From Flavobacteriaceae bacterium (GTDB lineage: Bacteria; Bacteroidota; Bacteroidia; Flavobacteriales; Flavobacteriaceae): 54,920 bases of DNA. The position numbers were made by a program, and so were the translations under genes. Of this stretch, positions 46,136 to 54,049 are shown piece after piece (position 1 is the first letter of the stretch; each line of letters opens with the position of its first letter). Location of the stretch: NCBI GenBank assembly GCA_018623195.1, contig JAAZVY010000006.1, positions 1-54,920 on the forward strand. The letters run 5' to 3'. The notes under the pieces are model-generated. The model worked only from the letters and a program-made list of their open reading frames with translations, did not search any database and was not told where the DNA came from.

Positions 46136-46897
46136 TTACCTTTTCAAAATTGAACGAATTCGTTCGTAAGACCGCTGCAAAGAAGGTCTTAGACTAATAA
46201 TTACGGTGTCGTTATTTACTGTAGGATCAAGTTTTATTCGGTTTTGATCGAGATCAAATTTCTTTGAGAAGACCTCATAAAACCTCGGAGCTATTAACTC
46301 GTTGTCAATGGTAACAGAGTCAATGATTACTGGTTGAAAAGCACCACTAATCATGAGTTCTAAATCGGTTATGGCACGAAGGGCAGAGTCGATACGGATT
46401 AATTTGGGATCTAGATGTAATGAATCTTTAAGTGCATATTCCAACGCAGAAAAGGATACCTCTATACGACCTCTGTTAATCAACATCCCATTCGCTTTGG
46501 TAATCACGGGCGCTAGTTGTTTCACGGTCTCAATGAGTGTGGAGTCTTCTTCAATGATCAATTGCCTTAAGGCTTGATCTTGTTTTTCTAAAACGCGCAT
46601 ACTCTCGATTTGATCTCCTATGCTAATGATGTTACTTACTGATTGACTTGTAAAATTGCTCAATCGTTTCATCAAAGCAGAATTGGTTGTCTTTAGATTT
46701 TCAATCTCAAAGAGGTATGTTTGATTTAAGGTTTCTTCTGCTACTAGCGATTTTTTTAATCGGCTAATCTCATCTTCCTTTCTTCCTACCAACTCATTGA
46801 GAGCCTTCAAATCTTCTATCAAATCGGTTTTCTTTTGAGCCACGATCATACTGCTGGCTCCAGATAGAAGTAAGAAAAAAACTAGGGTTAATCGCAT
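46136..46897 (-). CDS. Exported coiled-coil protein with cryptic OmpA-like C-terminus
   Basis: There is a signal peptide (MRLTLVFFLLLSGASSMIVAQ, cleaved after AQ; no lipobox Cys), then about 90 residues of coiled coil (DLIEDLKALNELVGRKEDEISRLKK onward). The C-terminal half lines up by eye with the OmpA lipoprotein at 50645-51514: DLELMISG with DFEFMVEG, APRFYEVFSKKFDLDQNRIKLDP with SVKRATAIVRVLQNEFKVDPKRMTA, and TVIISLRPSLQRSYERI with RIVVLPKLDQFYDMI. The Asp and Arg that grip peptidoglycan in OmpA domains are missing. It lies between the M20 amidohydrolase (1 base away) and recG (33 bases). No function can be assigned. Confidence 0.72.
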   Translation of the reverse strand: MRLTLVFFLLLSGASSMIVAQKKTDLIEDLKALNELVGRKEDEISRLKKSLVAEETLNQTYLFEIENLKTTNSALMKRLSNFTSQSVSNIISIGDQIESMRVLEKQDQALRQLIIEEDSTLIETVKQLAPVITKANGMLINRGRIEVSFSALEYALKDSLHLDPKLIRIDSALRAITDLELMISGAFQPVIIDSVTIDNELIAPRFYEVFSKKFDLDQNRIKLDPTVNNDTVIISLRPSLQRSYERIRSILKR

Positions 46898-46898
46898 G

Positions 46899-48179
46899 TT
46901 ATTGGTTTAAGTAATCAATACTCATTTGAGTAAGCACTTTCACTCCGTGAATCAATCCATCCTCATCGATGAAAAAATCAGGGGTATGGTGCGGAAATGG
47001 GGTTTCATTACCCGGAGTCATACCTCCTAAAAAGAAATAAAATCCAGGTACTTCTCTGGAGAAGTAAGAGAAATCTTCGGCTCCGGTGGTTGCTTTGGTA
47101 AGTAACACATTTTCTTTACCTAAGGCTTTTTCCATGGATGGTAACATTTGTGCTACCAGATCAGGATCATTGAAAGTGATATCGGTTGATTCTGAAATCG
47201 AAACCTCTGCAGTTCCCCCGTAAGCTTCAGCGATTGCAGGAATCATTTCATGCATTCTTTTTTCAATATGATCTCTCATGTCGTAATCCAATGTACGTAT
47301 GGTTCCAATAAGTTCTGCTGATTCAGGAATAATATTAAATCGAACTCCACTTTTAATTTTACCGACAGATATCACCGCAGCTTCTTTGAGTAGGTTTGAT
47401 TCACGACTGATAATCGATTGAATTCCGTCGATGATTTTCGAGGAGATATAAACTGGGTCAACACCTGACCAAGGTTGAGAGCCATGGGTTTGTTTTCCAT
47501 TAACAGTAATAACAAAACGTTGAGCCGAAGCCATGATTCCTCCGGTTTTGTAACGAACTTGCCCAACAGGTGTCGCTGAATTGATGTGTAAGCCGAAAAT
47601 AGCATCCAAGTCAGGGTTTTTAAGAACACCTTCTTCAACCATTAATAATGCTCCACCTTTTTCTCCTGGTGGTGGTCCTTCTTCAGCAGGTTGAAAAATA
47701 AATTTAATGGTACCAGCAACTTGATCTTTATTCTTAGCCAGTACTTCTGCTACACCCATTAAGATCGCAGTATGTGTGTCATGGCCGCAGGCATGCATAA
47801 CTCCAGTGGTTTCACCTAGAAATTCAGTGACCACCTTTGACTTGAATGAAAGGTCATTTCTTTCGGTAACTGGCAGTGCATCGATATCTGCTCTTAAGCC
47901 TAAAACTTTTCCTGGCTTACCCCCTTTTAAAATTCCTACAACACCTGTAATTCCAACCCCTGTTTGAACTTCCAGTCCTAATTTACGTAGATGCTTCTCG
48001 ATGTAGGCAGCGGTTTTAAATTCGCGATTTCCAAGTTCTGGATTTTCATGAAAATGTCTTCGCCATTCAATTACCTTTTCATTGATATCAGCAAAGGTTT
48101 TTTCGCTTATAGATTGAGCTTGTATTGCAGAAAACACAAGTGCGAAAGCCACAAAAAGGGATTTAGATAATGATTTCAT
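46899..48179 (-). CDS. Exported M20-family amidohydrolase
   Basis: This 426-residue metallohydrolase has a Sec signal peptide (MKSLSKSLFVAFALVFSAIQAQ) and an M20D aminoacylase/carboxypeptidase core. The core shows WRRHFHENPELGNREFKTA, GLRADIDALPVTE, HACGHDTHTAILMG and FIFQPAEEG with the metal ligands, the dimerisation domain, and TTGAEDFSYFSREVPGFYFFLGG near the end. It probably hydrolyses N-acyl or indole-type amide bonds of amino acids in the periplasm or outside the cell. In Bacteroidota many such enzymes are exported. It is the first gene of a run with the coiled-coil protein and recG, and divergent from pcrA. Confidence 0.93.
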   Translation of the reverse strand: MKSLSKSLFVAFALVFSAIQAQSISEKTFADINEKVIEWRRHFHENPELGNREFKTAAYIEKHLRKLGLEVQTGVGITGVVGILKGGKPGKVLGLRADIDALPVTERNDLSFKSKVVTEFLGETTGVMHACGHDTHTAILMGVAEVLAKNKDQVAGTIKFIFQPAEEGPPPGEKGGALLMVEEGVLKNPDLDAIFGLHINSATPVGQVRYKTGGIMASAQRFVITVNGKQTHGSQPWSGVDPVYISSKIIDGIQSIISRESNLLKEAAVISVGKIKSGVRFNIIPESAELIGTIRTLDYDMRDHIEKRMHEMIPAIAEAYGGTAEVSISESTDITFNDPDLVAQMLPSMEKALGKENVLLTKATTGAEDFSYFSREVPGFYFFLGGMTPGNETPFPHHTPDFFIDEDGLIHGVKVLTQMSIDYLNQ

Positions 48180-48270
48180 TCTATGGTTTTAAAAGATGTT
48201 ACTAAATATATGAACTTAGATTCTCTGGCCCATAAAGAATTCAATAAATTCGAAGTTTAAAGTTTGATTC

Positions 48271-50592
48271 ATGTCGTATTTAGAGGAACTTAATGATGCT
48301 CAGCGCAGTGCCGTTTTACATAAAGATGGACCATCTATGGTTATCGCTGGTGCGGGCTCAGGAAAAACTCGCGTACTCACTTATCGAATTGCTCACCTGA
48401 TTCACGGAGGAGTTGACCCTTTCAATATTCTTGCACTAACCTTTACCAATAAGGCGGCCAGAGAGATGAAGACGAGAATTTCGAAAATTGTAGGTGATCA
48501 CCAGGCAAAGAATCTATGGATGGGTACTTTTCACTCGGTCTTTGCAAAGCTATTGCGTTTCGAAGGTCATCACCTGGGATTTCCTTCCAATTTTACGATA
48601 TACGACACCCAAGATTCTCAAAGACTTATTAGTTCCATTATCAAAGAAATGGGGCTTGACAAGGACATCTATAAATACAAACAAATCCAGCAGCGTATAT
48701 CTGCCTTTAAGAACAGCTTAATTACCGTCAAGGCTTATTACAACAACCCTGAATTACAAGAAGCAGATGCAATCGCTCGTAAGCCTCGCATGGGAGAAAT
48801 CTATAATGAGTATGTTAATCGGTTATTCAAGGCAGGAGCGATGGACTTTGATGATTTATTACTTCGGACGAATGAACTTCTCAACCGTTTCCCAGAGGTG
48901 CTGGTTAGGTATCAAGAGCGATTTAAGTATATACTCGTGGATGAGTATCAGGATACGAATCACTCACAATATTTAATCGTGAAGGCCTTGTCTGACCGGT
49001 ATCAAAATATTTGTGTTGTGGGAGACGATGCACAAAGTATCTATTCCTTTAGAGGAGCGAATATCAGTAACATACTTAATTTCCAACGCGATTACGATCA
49101 AGTAGCAGTTTATCGATTAGAGCAGAACTATCGATCAACGAACACTATTGTTCGAGCGGCGAACTCTGTGATTTCGAAGAATAAAGATCAAATCGAAAAG
49201 CAGGTTTGGACAGACAATCCAGACGGAGATAAAATAATTGTCCATCGAAGCGCAACTGATGCAGACGAAGGAAGATATGTTGCCAGTACCTTATTCGAAT
49301 GGAAACTTAATAACCAATTGAAAAACGGGGACTTCGCGGTTCTGTACCGAACCAATTCTCAGTCAAGAGCCATCGAGGATGCGCTTCGAAAGCGTGACAT
49401 TCCCTACAAAATATATGGCGGGCTTTCCTTTTATCAGCGAAAAGAGATTAAAGACGTTCTTGCTTATTTACGCCTAGTAATTAATCCCAAAGATGAAGAA
49501 GCGCTAATGCGGGTAATTAATTATCCGACCCGTGGTATAGGACAAAAGACTCTTGATAAGCTAGTCGTTGCCGCGAAGGAAACGGGAATGAGTATATTTG
49601 AACTACTTTCTCCTGAAAATCGCTCTTCACTTAAAGTAAATGCTAGTACCTCAAATCGACTAGAGGATTTCGCGACAATGATAAGAAGTTTTCAGATTTT
49701 GGCTGAGAGTGCTGATGCATTTACCCTTACTGAGCATGTGATCAAGAAGTCGGGTTTAGTACTTGAGATGAAAAAGGATGGAACGCCTGAAGGTATCGCA
49801 CGACTTGAGAATATGGAAGAGCTTCTAAACGGTATTCAAGATTTCGTAGAAGGTCAGCGAGAAATTGATGGAGCTACAGGTTCCATTGCTGAATTTTTGG
49901 AGGATGTGGCTTTAGCTACTGATTTAGATAAAGAGGTAGGGGATGATGATCGAGTAGCACTTATGACGATTCACCTCGCTAAAGGTTTAGAATTTCCCTA
50001 TGTATTTATTGTCGGAATGGAGGAGGATTTGTTTCCTTCTGCAATGAGTATGAATACAAGGGCTGAACTTGAAGAGGAGCGAAGACTTTTTTATGTGGCT
50101 CTGACCCGTGCTGAGAAACAAGCCGTACTGACTTATACGATTAATAGGTATCGATGGGGTAAGCTTATCGACGCAGAGCCAAGTCGGTTTATTGAAGAAA
50201 TTGATGAGCAATACTTGGATAATCAGGTTGTTGATTTTAGAAGAAATTTCAGTCCCTATTTGGATACGAGCCTATTTGGCGAGGTAGATCATTCAAAATT
50301 AAGGACAGTAAAACCTAAATCAGGAACACCTCCTTCTATTGGCAGACCTACTGAAAGACAACTTCAAAAACTCAGAAAGATAAAACCTGCTTCGGTACAA
50401 CCGGCTGCAGAATCTGCAACGCTTTACGCCGATTTAAGTGTTGGGGTAAAAGTTAATCACGAACGATTTGGAACGGGTGTAGTTCAAAGTATCGAAGGAA
50501 TCGGAGTAAATAAAAAGGCAGAGATCCTATTTGAATCTGGTGGGATTAAAAAGCTCTTGTTGAAGTTCGCAAAACTTCAAATCATCCAATAA
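48271..50592 (+). CDS. pcrA: UvrD/PcrA-type DNA helicase
   Basis: This superfamily 1A 3'-5' helicase acts in nucleotide excision repair, mismatch repair and removal of stalled polymerases. The 773 residues have all motifs: Q-motif LNDAQRSAV, I AGAGSGKTRVL, Ia LTFTNKAAREMKTRI, II VDEYQDTN, III VVGDDAQSIYSFRGA, IV LEQNYRST, V MTIHLAKGLEFPYVFIVGMEEDLFPS and VI EERRLFYVALTRAEKQAVL. The C-terminal Tudor-like domain (VNHERFGTGVVQSIEGIG) is the element that contacts RNA polymerase in PcrA. It is monocistronic and ends in a shared hairpin opposite ompA. Confidence 0.96.
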   Translation: MSYLEELNDAQRSAVLHKDGPSMVIAGAGSGKTRVLTYRIAHLIHGGVDPFNILALTFTNKAAREMKTRISKIVGDHQAKNLWMGTFHSVFAKLLRFEGHHLGFPSNFTIYDTQDSQRLISSIIKEMGLDKDIYKYKQIQQRISAFKNSLITVKAYYNNPELQEADAIARKPRMGEIYNEYVNRLFKAGAMDFDDLLLRTNELLNRFPEVLVRYQERFKYILVDEYQDTNHSQYLIVKALSDRYQNICVVGDDAQSIYSFRGANISNILNFQRDYDQVAVYRLEQNYRSTNTIVRAANSVISKNKDQIEKQVWTDNPDGDKIIVHRSATDADEGRYVASTLFEWKLNNQLKNGDFAVLYRTNSQSRAIEDALRKRDIPYKIYGGLSFYQRKEIKDVLAYLRLVINPKDEEALMRVINYPTRGIGQKTLDKLVVAAKETGMSIFELLSPENRSSLKVNASTSNRLEDFATMIRSFQILAESADAFTLTEHVIKKSGLVLEMKKDGTPEGIARLENMEELLNGIQDFVEGQREIDGATGSIAEFLEDVALATDLDKEVGDDDRVALMTIHLAKGLEFPYVFIVGMEEDLFPSAMSMNTRAELEEERRLFYVALTRAEKQAVLTYTINRYRWGKLIDAEPSRFIEEIDEQYLDNQVVDFRRNFSPYLDTSLFGEVDHSKLRTVKPKSGTPPSIGRPTERQLQKLRKIKPASVQPAAESATLYADLSVGVKVNHERFGTGVVQSIEGIGVNKKAEILFESGGIKKLLLKFAKLQIIQ

Positions 50593-50619
50593 AAAAGGGC
50601 CTCCATATGGAGACCCTTT
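50591..50619 (-). terminator. Terminator between pcrA and ompA, strongest on the minus strand
   Basis: AAAGGG (50594-50599) pairs with CCCTTT (50614-50619) and CTCC with GGAG around ATAT, with one C/A mismatch. Six T follow on the minus strand, so it best terminates the ompA transcript; it may also stop pcrA. Confidence 0.78.
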
Positions 50620-50644
50620 AAAATTCTATTAATCTTATTCTCGA

Positions 50645-51514
50645 TTATTGAATAGATGGGCTTTTCATTCCTTCTTCAATCATATCATAGAACTGATCTA
50701 GTTTCGGAAGTACAACAATACGTGTACGACGATTCTTTGCACGGTTAGCAGCGCTGTTATTCTCAACTAGTGGAACGTAGTAACTACGACCTGCAGCAGT
50801 CATTCTCTTAGGATCTACCTTAAACTCGTTTTGAAGAACACGAACAATTGCAGTGGCTCTTTTTACCGATAAATCCCAGTTATCTTTAATCTCTGCATTG
50901 GTTTTAAAAGGAACATTATCGGTATGCCCTTCGACCATAAATTCGAAATCAGGTTTAGCGTTAACTACTTTAGCTACTTTTCCAAGAACTTGTTTCGCTT
51001 GTTCTGATACTACATAACTTCCGCTTCTAAAAAGTAGCTTATCAGCAATAGAAACAAATACAACTCCTTTTTCAACGTTGACCTCAATATCGGTATCGTT
51101 AAGATTACCTAAAGCTCCTTTCAAACTTGCTACTAATGCAAGATTAACCGAGTCTCTTCGTGTTATTGCATCTTGAAGTCTTGTGATAGAAACTTCTTTC
51201 TCTTTGAGGCTTTCTAATGTTTTTTCTAAGTTTTCAGCACCCTTTGAAGTAAGCGTGGTGAAATCATCCATATTGTTAATGAGCTCTTGGTTATTTGAAC
51301 GCAAAAAATCGTTTTGACTAGAAAGTGCTTTTACTTGCGCTTCATACTTACTGATTTCAGTAGCATAATCATTCATAGTTCTTGTGGTCGTCGCAAGCTC
51401 ATTTTTGGCGTTGTACAATTCTGAAGAAACGGTTTTGAACTTCTTTGAAGAAACACAAGAGCCTAAGGTTAGTGCTACAAGTGCTACAGGGATCAATTTA
51501 ACTTTCATAATCAT
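50645..51514 (-). CDS. OmpA/MotB-domain outer-membrane lipoprotein
   Basis: The 289 residues begin with a lipoprotein signal whose lipobox is LGSC (Cys at about residue 20). A coiled coil of about 90 residues follows (YNAKNELATTTRTMNDYATE, SLKEKEVSITRLQDA). The C-terminal OmpA-like domain (about 155-275) is intact: DKLLFRSGSYVVSEQAK, FEFMVEGHTDNVPFK with the peptidoglycan-binding Asp, and NRAKNRRTRIVVLPK with the Arg. It anchors the outer membrane to the cell wall. The start may be 51514 or the ATG at 51508 (MKVKLIP). It lies after the glycosyltransferase but has its own predicted sigma-54-type promoter. Confidence 0.93.
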   Translation of the reverse strand: MIMKVKLIPVALVALTLGSCVSSKKFKTVSSELYNAKNELATTTRTMNDYATEISKYEAQVKALSSQNDFLRSNNQELINNMDDFTTLTSKGAENLEKTLESLKEKEVSITRLQDAITRRDSVNLALVASLKGALGNLNDTDIEVNVEKGVVFVSIADKLLFRSGSYVVSEQAKQVLGKVAKVVNAKPDFEFMVEGHTDNVPFKTNAEIKDNWDLSVKRATAIVRVLQNEFKVDPKRMTAAGRSYYVPLVENNSAANRAKNRRTRIVVLPKLDQFYDMIEEGMKSPSIQ

Positions 51515-51540
51515 TTGTTGTTTTATACACTACCAAATTA

Positions 51541-51555
51541 GCAAATAGTTTGCCA
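51541..51555 (-). promoter_or_regulatory. Sigma-54-type -24/-12 promoter for ompA
   Basis: The minus strand reads TGGCAAACTATTTGC. It has the invariant GG and GC at exactly the spacing of a sigma-54 promoter, and TGGCA and TTGC both match consensus. The predicted start is near 51530, 16 bases before the ATG at 51514. The -24 box also overlaps a palindrome AGTTTG-C-CAAACT (51547-51559). Confidence 0.6.
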
Positions 51556-51587
51556 AACTGTCAATAAAGACCAGAAAGGATGTTAAA

Positions 51588-52571
51588 TTATTTCTTGTTG
51601 CCTCTGATATAATAGTCAAAAACAATTGATCTTTTAATGGGCTTTACAGCAGTATGAAATGAATTCGTTCGCTCGCTCAAGTAGGTTCTAAACCTGTTGT
51701 AAAATTGAAAATGAGCTTTTACAACGGCGATGGTGTGTTTCGGTCTACCTTGAAGTAAAAAGAATAAACCTGCAACACCATCTAGAATCAGTCTAGCTCC
51801 AATAATGAACCATAGAAGTTGATTCTCCGAATTCTTGACAACATTGAGTAGGGAGTTTCTAAAGTTTAGTTGCGTTTTGAAAGGATTTGCATTGGACAAA
51901 GTTGAACCTCCTAAATGAAACACTTTGCTTTTTGAAGTATACCAAACCTGATAACCCATACGTTGAGCTCTCCAACAAAGATCTATTTCTTCCTGGTGAG
52001 CAAAGTAGCGATCGTCAAATCCCTCTAATTTTTTGAACAGTTCATTTCTAATGAAAAGACAAGCTCCTGTCGCCCAAAAAACGGGAATTTCATCGTCGTA
52101 TTGACCATGGTCTTTTTCAATATGAGAAAAGAGTCGCCCTCTACAATAAGGGTAACCTAAGACGTCTATAAAACCACCTGCGGCTCCGGCATATTCGAAA
52201 AATTCTGGATTCTTTTCATCAAGAATTTTAGGTTGTACAATACCGATCTCGGGATTTTTAAAAAGGTCAGTAATCGGTTCAATCCAATTTCCTTCTACTC
52301 GAACATCAGAATTTAATAAACATAGAATAGATTCATTGACTGATTTTAAGCCTTCATTATAACCTCCGGCAAAACCATAGTTTTTATCTAGTGCGATAAC
52401 CTTAACCTCTTTAAATTCTGAGTGTAGCGTCTCAACAGAGTCGTCGGTTGAACCGTTATCGATAACATAAATATGCGCTTGAGCACTATTTTTTAAAACA
52501 CTGGGCAGAAATCGTTTTAGAAGTTCACTTCCATTCCAGTTTAGGATTACAATGGCTATGTCAGACCTCAT
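51588..52571 (-). CDS. Family 2 glycosyltransferase (rhamnosyltransferase-like)
   Basis: The 327 residues start with a GT-A fold: DIAIVILNWNGSELLKRFLPSV, YVIDNGSTDDSVE, YGFAGGYNEGL and the metal-binding LLNSDVRV. The acceptor half has FWATGACLFIRNELFKKLEGFDDRYFAHQEEIDLCWRAQRMGY, where ExxDLCWR is the signature seen in WbbL-like rhamnosyl- and galactofuranosyltransferases. A hydrophobic segment near 255-280 may attach it to the membrane. It presumably adds a sugar to an envelope polysaccharide. It is coupled to the HsdR-N-like gene through a 4-base overlap. Confidence 0.92.
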   Translation of the reverse strand: MRSDIAIVILNWNGSELLKRFLPSVLKNSAQAHIYVIDNGSTDDSVETLHSEFKEVKVIALDKNYGFAGGYNEGLKSVNESILCLLNSDVRVEGNWIEPITDLFKNPEIGIVQPKILDEKNPEFFEYAGAAGGFIDVLGYPYCRGRLFSHIEKDHGQYDDEIPVFWATGACLFIRNELFKKLEGFDDRYFAHQEEIDLCWRAQRMGYQVWYTSKSKVFHLGGSTLSNANPFKTQLNFRNSLLNVVKNSENQLLWFIIGARLILDGVAGLFFLLQGRPKHTIAVVKAHFQFYNRFRTYLSERTNSFHTAVKPIKRSIVFDYYIRGNKK

Positions 52572-53026
52572 CTATGTTGAAATTCATTGATCGAAGATAG
52601 CCAGGTATAGCTTTTATCTTCTCGATTAAGTAGAGCTATTTTGTGTATTAAACCATTGGTTATGAACAGGTAATCTGGTTCAAGAACTTCACAATACCTC
52701 AAGCTCTGATGAATTACTTTTTGATCAAGGACAACCGATGGGGCTTTACACTCTGCTAATAAATGAACGCATCCGTCTGATTTAAAAACAGCTAGATCAA
52801 ATCTAGAGTTAATTTGACCAGTAGTGACTTTGTGTTCAACCTTCATAAGGCTTTGAGAGATGTTCCACTGATCCATTAAAAAGTGAATGAGATGTTGGCG
52901 AACCCATTCTTCAGGCTGTAGTAAAACAAATTTTTTACGGATAATATCAAAGATGACCCATCCCTTTTCGGTATTTTTAGCCTTAAATGAATAGGGCGGA
53001 AATTGAAGTCTTGGTAATGAATGCAT
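52568..53026 (-). CDS. HsdR N-terminal-like PD-(D/E)xK nuclease domain protein
   Basis: The 152-residue stand-alone protein matches the N-terminal nuclease domain of type I restriction R subunits (HSDR_N_2): VRQHLIHFLMDQWNISQSLMKVEHKV, then SRFDLAVFKSDGCVHLLAECKAP, which supplies the Asp and the ExK of the active site, then QSLRYCEVLEPDYLFITNG. No methylase or specificity subunit is nearby, so restriction is unlikely. In Bacteroidota this gene is regularly found beside holA, as here, which points to DNA replication or repair. ATG 53026 is used; a longer frame to 53086 would overlap holA. The promoter -7 lies at 53033-53040. Confidence 0.83.
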   Translation of the reverse strand: MHSLPRLQFPPYSFKAKNTEKGWVIFDIIRKKFVLLQPEEWVRQHLIHFLMDQWNISQSLMKVEHKVTTGQINSRFDLAVFKSDGCVHLLAECKAPSVVLDQKVIHQSLRYCEVLEPDYLFITNGLIHKIALLNREDKSYTWLSSINEFQHR

Positions 53027-53032
53027 CTCACA

Positions 53033-53040
53033 CAAAAATA
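53033..53040 (-). promoter_or_regulatory. Promoter -7 element for the HsdR-N-like gene
   Basis: On the minus strand this is TATTTTTG, exact to TAnnTTTG, only 6 bases before the ATG at 53026, so the mRNA should be nearly leaderless. The -33 region would fall inside the holA coding sequence. Confidence 0.55.
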
Positions 53041-53045
53041 CTACA

Positions 53046-54047
53046 ATGAGCAGTTTTGAATCCATTAAATCGGCCATTTCGAGCAAGAATTATCCTGCGG
53101 TAGCTGTTTTGTATGGTGAGGAGCCTTACTTCATGAAGGACCTAGCCAAACGGTTCGAAAATAATGTTGTACCACAGGAGGCAAAAGATTTTAATCAACA
53201 CATCCTTTATGGAAAGGATACTTCGATGGGAGAGGTGATTCAAAGAGCTCGTGCACTCCCGATGTTTTCTGATCAAACACTTGTACTAGTTCGAGAGGCT
53301 CAACATCTTTCTAAACAATTAGGAGAACTTGAGAGTTATTTAGAAAATCCAAACCCTACTTCTGTTATCGTTCTTGTGATGCATCAGAAATCCTTAGACA
53401 GAAGACTGAAGGTGGTAAAAAGAATCGAAAAAGAGCAGCTGCTTTTTGAGAGTAAGCCTATTTATGAAAATAAGGTAGGAATATTTTTGGACGAACTGTT
53501 GCGTAACAAAGGCGTGGAGCTATCGAATAAAGCCAAACAATTATTGCTTTTTAGCATAAGTACTGATCTTTCTAGATACGAACGTGAGATTGATAAATTA
53601 ATTATTGCTGATCCTGATACTAAACATTTTGATGATACCCATATAGAACGTCATATCGGTATTGATCGGCGATACAATGTATTTGAACTTACTAAGGCAC
53701 TAAGTGAGGGAAACCAGAAAAGAAGTGCCTCGATATTAGGATATTTTGCCAAGAATACTAAAGATCACCCACCCATTGCGACCTTAGCTGTATTATATCC
53801 TTTTTTTACAAAAGTTTTTCGTCTTCATACGCTGAGTAACCCAAAAGATGCACCGAGAGTGTTGGGGATTTCTCCTTATTTTTTATCCGAGTACCAATCT
53901 GCTGCTAGAAATTTCCCAATGAAACGATTGACAAGGATTGTTAGTTCATTACGAGAACTTGATTTGAAGTGTAAAGGAGTGGGAGGGGCACCTGGTTTAA
54001 ACGACCAGCAAATCTATCAAGATATAGCGATATCCTTGCTTGGATAA
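53046..54047 (+). CDS. holA: DNA polymerase III subunit delta
   Basis: HolA opens the sliding clamp as part of the clamp loader. The 333 residues have the AAA+-like N-terminal fold without a P-loop, as expected for delta: YPAVAVLYGEEPYFMKDLAKRFENNVV, RALPMFSDQTLVLVREAQHL, SVIVLVMHQKSLDRRLKVVKRI, then DLSRYEREIDKLI, RRYNVFELTKALSEGNQKR and the C-terminal collar helices ending in ELDLKCKG. It is divergent from the HsdR-N gene with only 19 bases between, and convergent with the E1 gene, 2 bases from its stop. Confidence 0.94.
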   Translation: MSSFESIKSAISSKNYPAVAVLYGEEPYFMKDLAKRFENNVVPQEAKDFNQHILYGKDTSMGEVIQRARALPMFSDQTLVLVREAQHLSKQLGELESYLENPNPTSVIVLVMHQKSLDRRLKVVKRIEKEQLLFESKPIYENKVGIFLDELLRNKGVELSNKAKQLLLFSISTDLSRYEREIDKLIIADPDTKHFDDTHIERHIGIDRRYNVFELTKALSEGNQKRSASILGYFAKNTKDHPPIATLAVLYPFFTKVFRLHTLSNPKDAPRVLGISPYFLSEYQSAARNFPMKRLTRIVSSLRELDLKCKGVGGAPGLNDQQIYQDIAISLLG

Positions 54048-54049
54048 TC

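Noticed and set aside
52568-53086. Type I restriction system
   Set aside because: Only the HsdR N-terminal domain is present; no motor domain, HsdM or HsdS nearby, and the context is holA plus a glycosyltransferase.
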